NCBI GenBank assembly: GCA_023386555.1
Contig: JAEWJK010000004.1
Span: 62,001-126,000 of the forward strand
Length of the DNA: 64,000 bases
Direction: 5' to 3'
From: Bacteroidota bacterium
Lineage (GTDB): Bacteria; Bacteroidota; Bacteroidia; Chitinophagales; Chitinophagaceae
How positions within the stretch are numbered: position 1 is the stretch's first letter; each line of letters begins with the position of its first letter. The notes under the pieces were generated by a model. That model saw only the letters and a program-made list of their open reading frames with translations, was not told where the DNA came from and did no database searches. Position numbers and translations under genes: made by a program. Shown here one piece after another: positions 52,841 through 61,199 of the stretch.

Positions 52841-52940
52841 GTACAATTAGGTACAACGAGGTATAACACGGTATAACACGGTATAACACGGTATAACACG
52901 GTACAATACGGTACAGTAAGGTATAATCAGGTATAATTTC
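52841..52940. repeat. Ten 10-bp tandem repeats ahead of the amidase gene
   Basis: Ten exact-length units, four of them identical (GTATAACACG, 52861-52900), flanked by variants GTACAATTAG, GTACAACGAG, GTACAATACG, GTACAGTAAG, GTATAATCAG and GTATAATTTC. Each unit starts GTAYA. The period is close to one DNA turn, so the same face is presented repeatedly. Lies 180 bases upstream of the amidase start. With the repeats on either side it accounts for most of the 531-base gap after the DUF3606 gene. Confidence 0.9.
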
Positions 52941-52951
52941 AACAGTACAAC

Positions 52952-53025
52952 AACCTGTCAGGTTAGGATGATAGCAGCACTGCTGGCATCAATTTGCAAC
53001 AATGAAAAGCTAAACCTGGCAGGTT
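52952..53025. repeat. Pair of AACCTGNCAGGTT palindromes before the amidase gene
   Basis: AACCTGTCAGGTT (52952-52964) and AACCTGGCAGGTT (53013-53025), spaced 61 bases. Same family as 13391. They may bind a regulator or be dispersed repeats. Confidence 0.65.
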
Positions 53026-53120
53026 ATTTCTATCAAGAGAAAAAGTTAGTAATAAAAAGTAAAAAAGAATTTAGGCTAAAGCCTTGTTCGTACTTTAGCA
53101 TGTATCAATATCTCTTTACC

Positions 53121-53729
53121 ATGGAAAGCCTGCATCTTTATAAATATATCCTGCTGATTTTTACGCTTATTATTGTTGCTTGTAATTCTGCCAGGCATGT
53201 ATCAAAAGCAAATACAAACATTACCATTATACCCCGAAGCGGATGGAACGCAGCAGCACCGAAACCTTATAAACAACACATACCTGTTAGAATAACAGTG
53301 CATCATGAAGGAACAACCTTACTGTCAACAGCAGATGCTGCAAAAAAGATCTACAATATACAGAAATGGGGTATGGGGCCAGACCGTAACTGGGCCGATA
53401 TTCCGTATCATTTTCTGATAGCACCAGACGGTACGATTTACAAGGGAAGAGATGTGAACACTGTAGGTGAAACCAATACAGAATATGATCCTTCGGGTCA
53501 CTTACTCATCTGCTGCCTGGGCAACCTCGACGAACAGGAAGTGCCTGCTCCGCAATTGAATTCACTGGTAGGCCTTATTGCCTTTGCAGCTAAAACGTAC
53601 CATATACCTGCCGAAACACTTTCAACGCATAAAGACAATTCCAAACAAACCACTTGTCCTGGTAAGAATTTATACCAGTATTTCCAAAATGGGTATATTA
53701 AGACAGCAGTAAACAAATTATTACAATAA
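53121..53729 (+). CDS. PGRP/amidase_2-type N-acetylmuramoyl-L-alanine amidase lipoprotein
   Basis: 202 residues. ILLIFTLIIVACN is a lipobox, so the protein is membrane-anchored. The domain matches peptidoglycan-recognition/T7-lysozyme amidases: ITVHHEGTT holds zinc histidines, IPYHFLIAPDGTIYKGRD the active-site tyrosine region, and STHKDNSKQTTCPGKNLY the final histidine and zinc cysteine. All zinc ligands for amidase activity are present. It would cut the stem peptide from muramic acid. 20 bases upstream of caspase 2 and likely co-transcribed. Start chosen at 53121. Confidence 0.88.
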   Translation: MESLHLYKYILLIFTLIIVACNSARHVSKANTNITIIPRSGWNAAAPKPYKQHIPVRITVHHEGTTLLSTADAAKKIYNIQKWGMGPDRNWADIPYHFLIAPDGTIYKGRDVNTVGETNTEYDPSGHLLICCLGNLDEQEVPAPQLNSLVGLIAFAAKTYHIPAETLSTHKDNSKQTTCPGKNLYQYFQNGYIKTAVNKLLQ

Positions 53730-53748
53730 GACCCGGTAGTTATTGATT

Positions 53749-56700
53749 ATGTTTTTTAAAGTTTCTATGCCTGTACTGATATTGTTTATCCTCATCTTCG
53801 TGATCTCGCAACCCCTGGCTGCCCAGGAACCAAGATTAATGATACCTGTAGGTCATCCACAGGGTGTAACGAGTGCAGTTTTTAGTCCTGATGGCAAACT
53901 CGTTTCATCTAAATCATATAATGATAAGAATACTAAGATCTGGGATGTGCGTACCGGTAAACTACTGTATAACCTTGCCGGCAACATTTTATTTCTTGAC
54001 GATGATTCTTCTATCGTAGTGAAGTTGCCGGGTACCCATCATGCACTCATGAATGTGTTTACCGGCAAGATCATCAGAACAATCGCTGCTGATTCTTTTC
54101 CTTCAGATTTCAGCTGGCTTTATATTCCAAAAACAACATACTTCGTTACCTATGGTTCAAGAGAATTACAGTTATGGGATAATAACGCACAATTAAGAAC
54201 ATCTGTTAGTTTCAACGATTCTATCAGTCTTGTGAGTTCTACAGAAAATGATAGTGTATTGCTGGTAGAAACAGGATCATCATCAAAAGACCTGTATGCT
54301 TACAACTTCCGGTCTGGCAATAAACGACTGCTTGTTTCGCAAAAACAATTCAGGGTATTTGCTTCACCAAAATATTTTACCGTTGTATCTGATGATGGAA
54401 ATGCCGCCATCTACAGTATGAGATCATTCAATAAACTGCGTTCCTTTCGCATTCGTAAAAATGATTTTAGCTATATACAATCAGGAAGCCTTTCTGATAA
54501 AGGAGATAAACTTTTGTTATCCTATACCGATAGTGCATTAACCATGTACAACACTATCACCGGTAAAATATTAGAAGATGTTGTTTTTGAACGCAAAGTA
54601 TTGAACGTTGCATTCGTTAACAACGATGCACAATACATTACCTATGATGAATATACCTGGGCAGATCTTTTCAATGTTAGTACCGGTAAACATTTGTATG
54701 CATTTGACAGTGATACGGCAGCATTAATATTACGTAATGTAGAACCTTTCATAGAACGTACCCCGGATCGTAAACATGTGATGATGGTATTTGCTGATAA
54801 TACGATCAGGCTATGGAAACTTGGTAAGCTACCTGAACAGGTGCAAACATTTTCCGGTAAAACCATTGGTTTAGGAACGGCAGCAACCTCAACCGTTACA
54901 CCGCATCTCGCTGTTGGTAACCAGGCAGGAGAAATAAAAGTGTACAATCTAAATAGTGGTAAAACCGATCTTGTTATCAATACACAAACAGGAAGAGATA
55001 TTATAGATGTGCTTTTTAGTAAGGATGGCAAATTTTTAATTGCTTCTGTTGATTCTGTGTGTAAGATATGGAGCTTTCCTGAGGGTAAATTATTACAAAC
55101 GCTTACGGGAAGCCATTGGTTAACGAAAGTTGCTATTTCAGAAAACGGTAAATACATTATCACATCTGCAGGAAGCCTGGAAACATCCGGTAAGATTCCA
55201 TTAAATGATACGATAATAAAAGTATGGGATTGGAAACAAGGAAGGATTGTAAATGGATTTCCTAATAAACCTGAGTATACATGGATGACAGGAACATTTG
55301 CAGGTAATGGTGCATCATCGATTGTTTGTAATAATCCCGGGGACAGCACAGTATTCCTGCTGAATAATGATGGAACAAAAGAATGGACATATAAATCTGG
55401 TGAATGGCTTTTTACATCAGAGATATTAAACCAATTCAGTCTTATAGGTGTAAGAACTTCTGCTTCCATTGAACTGATCAGCGCTGCAACAGGTGTACTG
55501 GTTAAGCGTTTTGATTTTGTTAATGGTACCGGTACAGGATTTTTCCAGTTGAGTAGGGATGGGAAACTATTGGTGACCGGTGATTCGAATGGGTTATTAC
55601 AACTGTGGGATGTTGCTTCCGGGAATATTGTGAAAGAAGTGAAAGCGCATCAATCCGGCATACGGCCACAACTGATCAATGATACGTTGCTGTTAACGCC
55701 ATCTGAAGATGGAACTATCCAGGCCTGGCATTTTCCATCATTAGAAAAAGCATACAGTATTATTCCCATGCATAATAACGAAAGTCTTGTTACAGAACCA
55801 TCAGGTTTTTACTTTAGTACGAAGAATGCAGCGAAAGATCTGCATTATGTAACAAGTGATCTTAACATCATCACCTTTGAACAATTAGATGCAAAATACA
55901 ACCGGCCAGATAAGGTGTTGGAAAAGATCAATCCTGCAGATACGGTTCTCATCAATAGTTATCGAAAAGCTTATGAGAAAAGGATAAAGAAGTTAGGTCT
56001 TCCTGTTGAGGCAAACATTATAAATGCCTCCGTTCCGGTCACCACTATACCTAACAGTAACAAAATTCCGGTAGAGCAAAACATTAATGGGTTAACACTT
56101 TCTATAAAAGCAAAAGATAGTACCAGTCAACTGAGTAGCTTTAATATTTGGGTGAATGAAGTTCCAATGTATGGTATCAAGGGTATAAACATCAGTCATA
56201 CCAACAGGCATACATTCGACACCATTATTACTATTACTTTATCACAAGGCATCAACAGCATAGAAACTTCTGTTACCAATAAACAGGGTATTGAAAGTTA
56301 TCGTCGTGCATTAACAGTAAAATATAAGCCTGTTAAGAAAATAGCAGACAAACTACATTACATTGGCATTGGCATCAATCATTTTAAACAACATGGTCAT
56401 GATCTACGCTGGAGTGTGAATGATATAAAGCAGCTTGCTAAAAAGTTGAAAGAAAAATATCCATCCATTATTGTTGATACTTTATTGGATGCTTCAGTTA
56501 CCAAAGAAAACATCCTTGCATTGAAACAAAAGCTGCAACGATTGAGTGTATATGACAAAGTGATTGTTTCTTACTCCGGCCATGGTGTGTTGAGTAAAGA
56601 CCTTGATTATTTTCTCAGTACTTATAACATTGACTTTAATAAACCAGAAGCAAATGGACTTGCTTACGATGACCTGGAAAGCTTGCTGGATGGTATAAAA

Positions 56701-57147
56701 CCACGGAAGAAGTTGATGTTGATAGATGCCTGCCATAGTGGTGAGGTTGATAAGGAGGAGATAGAACGTGTTGAAGCTTCTACTAAGGCTTTAGATAGTC
56801 TTGGTACTTTGAGTGACACTACCAACAGAAGTTCGATCACTGTAAAAAAGAAACTTGGTATGACCAATAGTTTTGAATTAATGCAAAGCCTTTTTGCCGA
56901 TGTTAGCCGAGGTACAGGTGCAACCATTATCTCTGCTGCAGGAGGTATGCAGTATGCACAGGAGAGAGGAGAGCTGCAGGGTGGCGTGTTTACATACAGT
57001 ATCATTGACGCTTTTAATAATAACAATACACTTACTGTATCTCAACTGAAGCGAATAGTAAGCGATAGTGTAATACAACTCACAAACGGTTTACAAAGAC
57101 CAACGAGCAGATCAGAAACAAATATGTTTGATTGGGTGATCTGGTAA
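53749..57147 (+). CDS. Exported WD40-repeat caspase-family protease, paralog 2
   Basis: 1132 residues from ATG 53749 (a TTG lies two codons upstream), with a long hydrophobic signal (VLILFILIFVISQPLAAQ). Same architecture as the gene at 48645: propeller (about 20-680), linker, sandwich region, caspase-like domain at the C-terminus. H945 (YSGHGVLSK) and C995 (LIDACHSGEVD) are intact. The last 260 residues are far more like paralog 1 than the propeller is. Both end in an FDWVIW/YDWVVW-type tail. Confidence 0.88.
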   Translation: MFFKVSMPVLILFILIFVISQPLAAQEPRLMIPVGHPQGVTSAVFSPDGKLVSSKSYNDKNTKIWDVRTGKLLYNLAGNILFLDDDSSIVVKLPGTHHALMNVFTGKIIRTIAADSFPSDFSWLYIPKTTYFVTYGSRELQLWDNNAQLRTSVSFNDSISLVSSTENDSVLLVETGSSSKDLYAYNFRSGNKRLLVSQKQFRVFASPKYFTVVSDDGNAAIYSMRSFNKLRSFRIRKNDFSYIQSGSLSDKGDKLLLSYTDSALTMYNTITGKILEDVVFERKVLNVAFVNNDAQYITYDEYTWADLFNVSTGKHLYAFDSDTAALILRNVEPFIERTPDRKHVMMVFADNTIRLWKLGKLPEQVQTFSGKTIGLGTAATSTVTPHLAVGNQAGEIKVYNLNSGKTDLVINTQTGRDIIDVLFSKDGKFLIASVDSVCKIWSFPEGKLLQTLTGSHWLTKVAISENGKYIITSAGSLETSGKIPLNDTIIKVWDWKQGRIVNGFPNKPEYTWMTGTFAGNGASSIVCNNPGDSTVFLLNNDGTKEWTYKSGEWLFTSEILNQFSLIGVRTSASIELISAATGVLVKRFDFVNGTGTGFFQLSRDGKLLVTGDSNGLLQLWDVASGNIVKEVKAHQSGIRPQLINDTLLLTPSEDGTIQAWHFPSLEKAYSIIPMHNNESLVTEPSGFYFSTKNAAKDLHYVTSDLNIITFEQLDAKYNRPDKVLEKINPADTVLINSYRKAYEKRIKKLGLPVEANIINASVPVTTIPNSNKIPVEQNINGLTLSIKAKDSTSQLSSFNIWVNEVPMYGIKGINISHTNRHTFDTIITITLSQGINSIETSVTNKQGIESYRRALTVKYKPVKKIADKLHYIGIGINHFKQHGHDLRWSVNDIKQLAKKLKEKYPSIIVDTLLDASVTKENILALKQKLQRLSVYDKVIVSYSGHGVLSKDLDYFLSTYNIDFNKPEANGLAYDDLESLLDGIKPRKKLMLIDACHSGEVDKEEIERVEASTKALDSLGTLSDTTNRSSITVKKKLGMTNSFELMQSLFADVSRGTGATIISAAGGMQYAQERGELQGGVFTYSIIDAFNNNNTLTVSQLKRIVSDSVIQLTNGLQRPTSRSETNMFDWVIW

Positions 57148-57284
57148 AAGCAGGAAAAGGGGTTGATCAATGTCTGCATTGTTAGTTTATTAACTCGCTC
57201 TCCACAATCAAATATTATCATTTTGTGTTAAGCTGTAACTAACATAGCTTACATACTTCACACTTACTAACCAAAACAACCAAC

Positions 57285-58634
57285 ATGAAACTTACAGGTA
57301 AATTATGGATGGTAACATTTGTTGCCATCTTTTTTGTGGCTTGCCGTAAAGAAACTATCAGTACCGTAACAAGTTTGCCCGATGGGAATGAACTGTTAGG
57401 GCGCAACTTAACCAATGGTGGTATTGCAGAAGATTTTGAGACCGGAAGTAAAACAGCTTATGCCATCGCCAATGTAACATTGGGTACCGGATCATGGAGT
57501 CTTGATGAAGCACTTATCGGTAACACTACATCCGATCGCAAAGTTGGTGTAGCATCAGCCCGTATTCGTAATACCGGTAAGGTACAGATGAACTTCAACT
57601 ATGCCAACGGTGCTTCAACTGTAACGGTAAGTCATGCTAAATATGGTACTGATGCAAACAGTACCTGGGAACTCTGGATGAGTACCAACAGCGGAAGTAG
57701 CTGGACAAAAGTGGGAAGTACTATCACTACATCATCCACTACTTTATCTGTTGCCACTTTTACCGTTAACGTTTCAGGTAATGTTCGGTTCTCAGTAAGA
57801 AAAACAGGTGGAAGCACTAATCGGATTAATATTGATGAGATCACTATCAATCCTTACTCAACAGGTGGTGGAACTTTGCCGGGAGATAACGATCACATGT
57901 TGATGGGTAATCCCAGTGGTGCTGTGGCAGATGCTATAAACTATCCCAACAATTATTTTATGAACAAAACCTACTATGCTATGAGCTATAGCAGGGACAG
58001 GGGTACACCGAACTGGGTGAGCTGGCATATTTCAACAGCCGACCTTGGCAGTGCAGCAAGGCAGGATGATTTTCGTGCAGATGCAAGTCTTCCCTCAGGA
58101 TGGTACAGACCAGGTTCTACTTCGTATAGCGGAAGCGGATTCGACAGGGGACATAATTGTCCTTCGGCAGACCGTACATTAACTACTACAGCCAATTCAT
58201 CAACATTCCTGATGAGTAATATGATTCCTCAGGCACCGCAGAATAATCAGCAAACATGGAATAACATGGAAAGTTATATCCGTAGCCTTGTTACTGCAGG
58301 TAACGAAGTATATATTATTATGGGAAGTTATGGTGTTGGAGGTACAGGCAGTGCAGGTACAAAAAGTACAATAGATGCAGGAAGGATCACTGTGCCTAAC
58401 CGTGTATGGAAAGTGGTGGTGGTTATTCCGAATGGTAATAATGATCTTAGCCGTGTTACTACCTCAACAAGAGTGATCGCTGTAAACACACCAAATATCA
58501 ATACTACCAGCAGCGATTGGAAAACCTATCGTACATCAGTAGATGCGATTGAATCAGCTACAGGCTATAACCTTTTATCAAACCTTTCATCTACGGTGCA
58601 AAGTGCAATTGAATCAGTGATAGATAACCAATGA
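57285..58634 (+). CDS. DNA/RNA non-specific endonuclease lipoprotein
   Basis: 449 residues. MVTFVAIFFVACRKE is a lipobox. Residues about 45-190 are a beta-sandwich-like domain (WELWMSTNSGSSWTKVGST, RFSVRKTGGSTNRINIDEI). The C-terminal half is the NUC/EndoG-type nuclease: YAMSYSRDRGTPNWVSWHI, then FDRGHNCPSADRT with the catalytic histidine and metal-binding asparagine in MIPQAPQNNQQTWNNME. It would degrade extracellular DNA and RNA at the cell surface. Own promoter; follows the caspase 2 gene by 137 bases. Confidence 0.92.
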   Translation: MKLTGKLWMVTFVAIFFVACRKETISTVTSLPDGNELLGRNLTNGGIAEDFETGSKTAYAIANVTLGTGSWSLDEALIGNTTSDRKVGVASARIRNTGKVQMNFNYANGASTVTVSHAKYGTDANSTWELWMSTNSGSSWTKVGSTITTSSTTLSVATFTVNVSGNVRFSVRKTGGSTNRINIDEITINPYSTGGGTLPGDNDHMLMGNPSGAVADAINYPNNYFMNKTYYAMSYSRDRGTPNWVSWHISTADLGSAARQDDFRADASLPSGWYRPGSTSYSGSGFDRGHNCPSADRTLTTTANSSTFLMSNMIPQAPQNNQQTWNNMESYIRSLVTAGNEVYIIMGSYGVGGTGSAGTKSTIDAGRITVPNRVWKVVVVIPNGNNDLSRVTTSTRVIAVNTPNINTTSSDWKTYRTSVDAIESATGYNLLSNLSSTVQSAIESVIDNQ

Positions 58635-58654
58635 TGAAGTGTTTTCATTTAAAA

Positions 58655-58686
58655 AGCAAGCCTCTCCATTTGTGGGAGGCTTTATT
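58655..58686 (+). terminator. Rho-independent terminator after endonuclease
   Basis: AAGCCTCTCCA, loop TTTG, TGGGAGGCTT then TATT, 24 bases past the stop. Confidence 0.85.
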
Positions 58687-58970
58687 ATGTCAACAAGGTC
58701 TGCAAGATTTTGTAACTGTTTTATTATGAATGGCGTTGAAAAAACATCAACCTTGTTGTTTACACCAATAAAGCAGGATATTTTGTATTCTTTGTAGACA
58801 GTAACCTGAATTAGATCATCAATCCCTAAGAACCGGGTGATGAAGGTTAAGTTGAGGTGATAAACTGCAGACGAAACTTAAATGCCTTTTCATCACATAA
58901 TACCGGTTACCTGTCACATTCATACAAATCTGTTTTAGCAGCACATTAGTTTCGTGTCTTAATCTTTTGT
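58687..58970. other. Intergenic region with 9-bp inverted repeat
   Basis: CAACAAGGT near 58690 and ACCTTGTTG near 58750 could pair. Nothing else recognised in this 284-base stretch; no tRNA seen. Confidence 0.4.
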
Positions 58971-59354
58971 ATGAAAACATATAGTATAATCTGGGTATTA
59001 TTATTAGCCTTCAGTGCATGTAATTCCGGCGATGAAACCAATACATCATCATTACCACCAATGGCTTTCGATAAAGCTTTGTGGAGTGTAAAGGATAAGG
59101 AAGGTAAACAGTATGTGCACCGCAGCAGAATGATCAATGATTTGCTTACCAATTATAAATGGGCCGGCGTTACAAAAGATTCTGTAATAATGATGCTGGG
59201 GCAGCCATCTGATATTGCCGAGAATAGTTTGTTTTATACTTATGAGAGCAGGCCGATGCTATTAGGAACTGCAATCGAATCTGTCGTGTTTCCGCTTTCG
59301 GCCGATGGTAACACTGTAACAACAGCAAGATTGAGTGGTGGCGGATTTGACTGA
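58971..59354 (+). CDS. Small lipoprotein, SmpA/BamE-like
   Basis: 127 residues. IIWVLLLAFSACNSG is a clear lipobox. SRMINDLLTNYKWAGVTKDSVIMMLGQPSD followed by LFYTYESRP recalls the SmpA/BamE-type fold (helix then strands with a LGxP loop) used in many small outer-membrane lipoproteins. Link to the BAM complex is only suggested by that fold. Monocistronic. Confidence 0.7.
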   Translation: MKTYSIIWVLLLAFSACNSGDETNTSSLPPMAFDKALWSVKDKEGKQYVHRSRMINDLLTNYKWAGVTKDSVIMMLGQPSDIAENSLFYTYESRPMLLGTAIESVVFPLSADGNTVTTARLSGGGFD

Positions 59355-59411
59355 ATCAGTTCTCACAGGCAGATGATACCATTCTATGCATATCCTCTCC
59401 ATGTTAACAAT

Positions 59412-59594
59412 CTATGATCTGTTTATAATCACCTTAGCATTGAAATCTTTACAGGCTACTTCAATGTCTTTGCCCGTTAGCACGGCAGATAGTATAATAT
59501 CAGTAGCATTCACTTTACCATGAGTGATATTCCTCTTTTTTAGAAAAGCTTTCAACTCTGCAGATGTTTCAAACTGTAATTGTGAAGCATTCAT
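59412..59594 (-). CDS. Small hypothetical protein
   Basis: 60 residues, mixed helix and strand composition (LQFETSAELKAFLKKRN, then DIILSAVLTGKDIEVACKDFNAKVIINRS). No signal, no known motif. Its length and residue use look coding, and it sits in an otherwise empty 300-base stretch before dcd on the same strand, 66 bases past the dcd stop's far side. Could still be spurious. Confidence 0.45.
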   Translation of the reverse strand: MNASQLQFETSAELKAFLKKRNITHGKVNATDIILSAVLTGKDIEVACKDFNAKVIINRS

Positions 59595-59660
59595 TCTTGT
59601 AATGATCCTTTTCCTATAATTCTACTATTCGTGTAATTCGTGATTATATAATTCGTGTTT

Positions 59661-60197
59661 CTAAAACTTATTCTTCCACATCATACTCTCTATCGGTCTG
59701 TCTGGCTGACCACTATATTTCGCATTTTTCTTTTGATTGTAAGCCACTTCAATCTCTCCATCAACCGGAAAATAAATAAGCTGTCCAACAGGCATTCCAC
59801 GATATACTTTCACAGGTTGTTTAACCGAAATTTCCAATGTCCAGTGTCCACAAAAACCAACATCACCTTTACCTGCTGTTGCATGTATATCAATACCCAA
59901 TCTACCCGTAGAAGATTTGCCCTCTAAAAAAGGTACATGAGCATGTGTTTCGGTGTATTCCTCGGTAACACCCAAATAAAATATATGCGGATACAACACA
60001 AATCCATCTTCCGGAATCTCGAAATATTCTATCTCGTTATGCTTTTTTGCATCCAGTATATGTTCACGATAGGTGGCAAGATGTTTTCCCAGATGAACAT
60101 CATAACTGTTACTGCCAAGACATTCTCTCGTATATGGTTTAAGTACAATTGTTCCTTTGTTAATCTCTTCCAGAATACGGCTGTCAGATAGTATCAT
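59661..60197 (-). CDS. dcd: dCTP deaminase
   Basis: 178 residues. LGSNSYDVHLG near 28, FLEGKSSTGRLGIDIHATAG near 90 and FCGHWTLEISVKQPVKVYRGMPVGQLIYF near 117 are the three conserved blocks of the dCTP deaminase/dUTPase fold. The EGKSS residues contain the catalytic glutamate and substrate-binding serines. Makes dUTP from dCTP, feeding dTMP synthesis. Confidence 0.95.
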   Translation of the reverse strand: MILSDSRILEEINKGTIVLKPYTRECLGSNSYDVHLGKHLATYREHILDAKKHNEIEYFEIPEDGFVLYPHIFYLGVTEEYTETHAHVPFLEGKSSTGRLGIDIHATAGKGDVGFCGHWTLEISVKQPVKVYRGMPVGQLIYFPVDGEIEVAYNQKKNAKYSGQPDRPIESMMWKNKF

Positions 60198-60255
60198 GAT
60201 CTCTGATTTGAATAATTTTTATTGATCCGGCTTAAGTTTTGTCATGGCATCGTCA

Positions 60256-60275
60256 GTTGCGTCGCACTCTTGTAC
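60256..60275 (+). repeat. Variant of the dispersed repeat
   Basis: GTTGCGTCGCACTCTTGTAC, the left-arm variant also seen at 8919, in the gap between dcd and the transferase gene. Confidence 0.6.
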
Positions 60276-60395
60276 TGAAAAGCAATTGGCAACCTGTTAC
60301 ACCTTACCTTTGCACCCCTTCCAGAATTTGGCAGGCAAGCGGCATAATTGCTGCAATATAAAATGGTTATCGTAACTCTTAAAACGTAATTCCGT

Positions 60396-61094
60396 ATGCC
60401 TCTGTTTTATCAACAAGATATCAACGAGAGTACAAAGTTGGGCATCTGGAAAATAGAAGAACCTGAACAGTTTTTTCTTGATATAGTGCCTTTACAAAGA
60501 AGTATCACTCATCCTAATAAAAGATTACAACATCTTGCCGGCAGGTATTTGCTCAAACATTTGTTTGATGATTTTCCTTATCGTGAAATTCAGATTGCCA
60601 GTACCCGCAAGCCATTTTTGCCGGATGAACAATATCATTTTTCTATTTCGCATTGTGGTGAATTTGCTGCAGCCATTGTAAGCAGGCACGAAAGAGTAGG
60701 AATTGACATTGAAATACCTACCGAAAAAGTATTCAGGATACTTCATAAGTTTCTGCACAAAGAAGAAATGATGCAATTCAAATTAGCATCAAGCCAGGTA
60801 GTTTTATTAGATGAACAGCTGGGTGATTTTGAATTGGAAGATACCGATGCAAAACTGCCAACATTGTTATGGTCTGTTAAAGAATCAATTTTCAAATGGT
60901 GGGGTTGGGGAGAAGTAGATTTCAGCGATGCAATGAGATTATCTGCATTCGATCCGAAAGATTCAGGAAGCCTTACAGCCATGTTCATTAAAAATGAAAT
61001 TGAAATTCCGTTACGAGTTCAATACAGGCAATGGGAGAATCTTTTGCTCACCTGGACAGCCACAGAACCAGATGTAATTAAAAGGGTTGACTAA
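60396..61094 (+). CDS. 4'-phosphopantetheinyl transferase superfamily protein
   Basis: 232 residues of the Sfp-type (two-lobe) fold. FSISHCGEFAAAIV near 85 and VGIDIEIPTEKV near 105 provide the magnesium aspartate, and LLWSVKESIFKWWG near 165 the WxxKES block. Attaches phosphopantetheine to carrier proteins, probably an ACP or a secondary-metabolite carrier; no such cluster lies in the window. Followed by a strong terminator. Confidence 0.87.
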   Translation: MPLFYQQDINESTKLGIWKIEEPEQFFLDIVPLQRSITHPNKRLQHLAGRYLLKHLFDDFPYREIQIASTRKPFLPDEQYHFSISHCGEFAAAIVSRHERVGIDIEIPTEKVFRILHKFLHKEEMMQFKLASSQVVLLDEQLGDFELEDTDAKLPTLLWSVKESIFKWWGWGEVDFSDAMRLSAFDPKDSGSLTAMFIKNEIEIPLRVQYRQWENLLLTWTATEPDVIKRVD

Positions 61095-61097
61095 ATA

Positions 61098-61130
61098 AAA
61101 AGTGTGAGAGTAAACCCTCACACTTTTTTT
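61098..61130 (+). terminator. Rho-independent terminator after PPTase
   Basis: AAAGTGTGAG, loop AGTAAACC, CTCACACTTT then TTTT. Strong 10-bp stem. Confidence 0.93.
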
Positions 61131-61199
61131 GAATCAGTATCTTCCCCTGTCTTTTTCTTCTCATCGTAGTTTGACCTCTTAACCATAAAGCGGTTGTAG

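Noticed and set aside
52841..52940. CRISPR array
   Set aside because: Units are contiguous 10-mers without spacers, and no cas genes are present.
54642..55469. 275-codon minus-strand frame inside caspase gene 2
   Set aside because: Antisense to well-supported WD40 coding sequence; low-complexity composition and no domain seen.
48645..57147. Type IX secretion sorting domain at caspase C-termini
   Set aside because: The ends (YDWVVW, FDWVIW) belong to the caspase fold; no CTD-type motif recognised.
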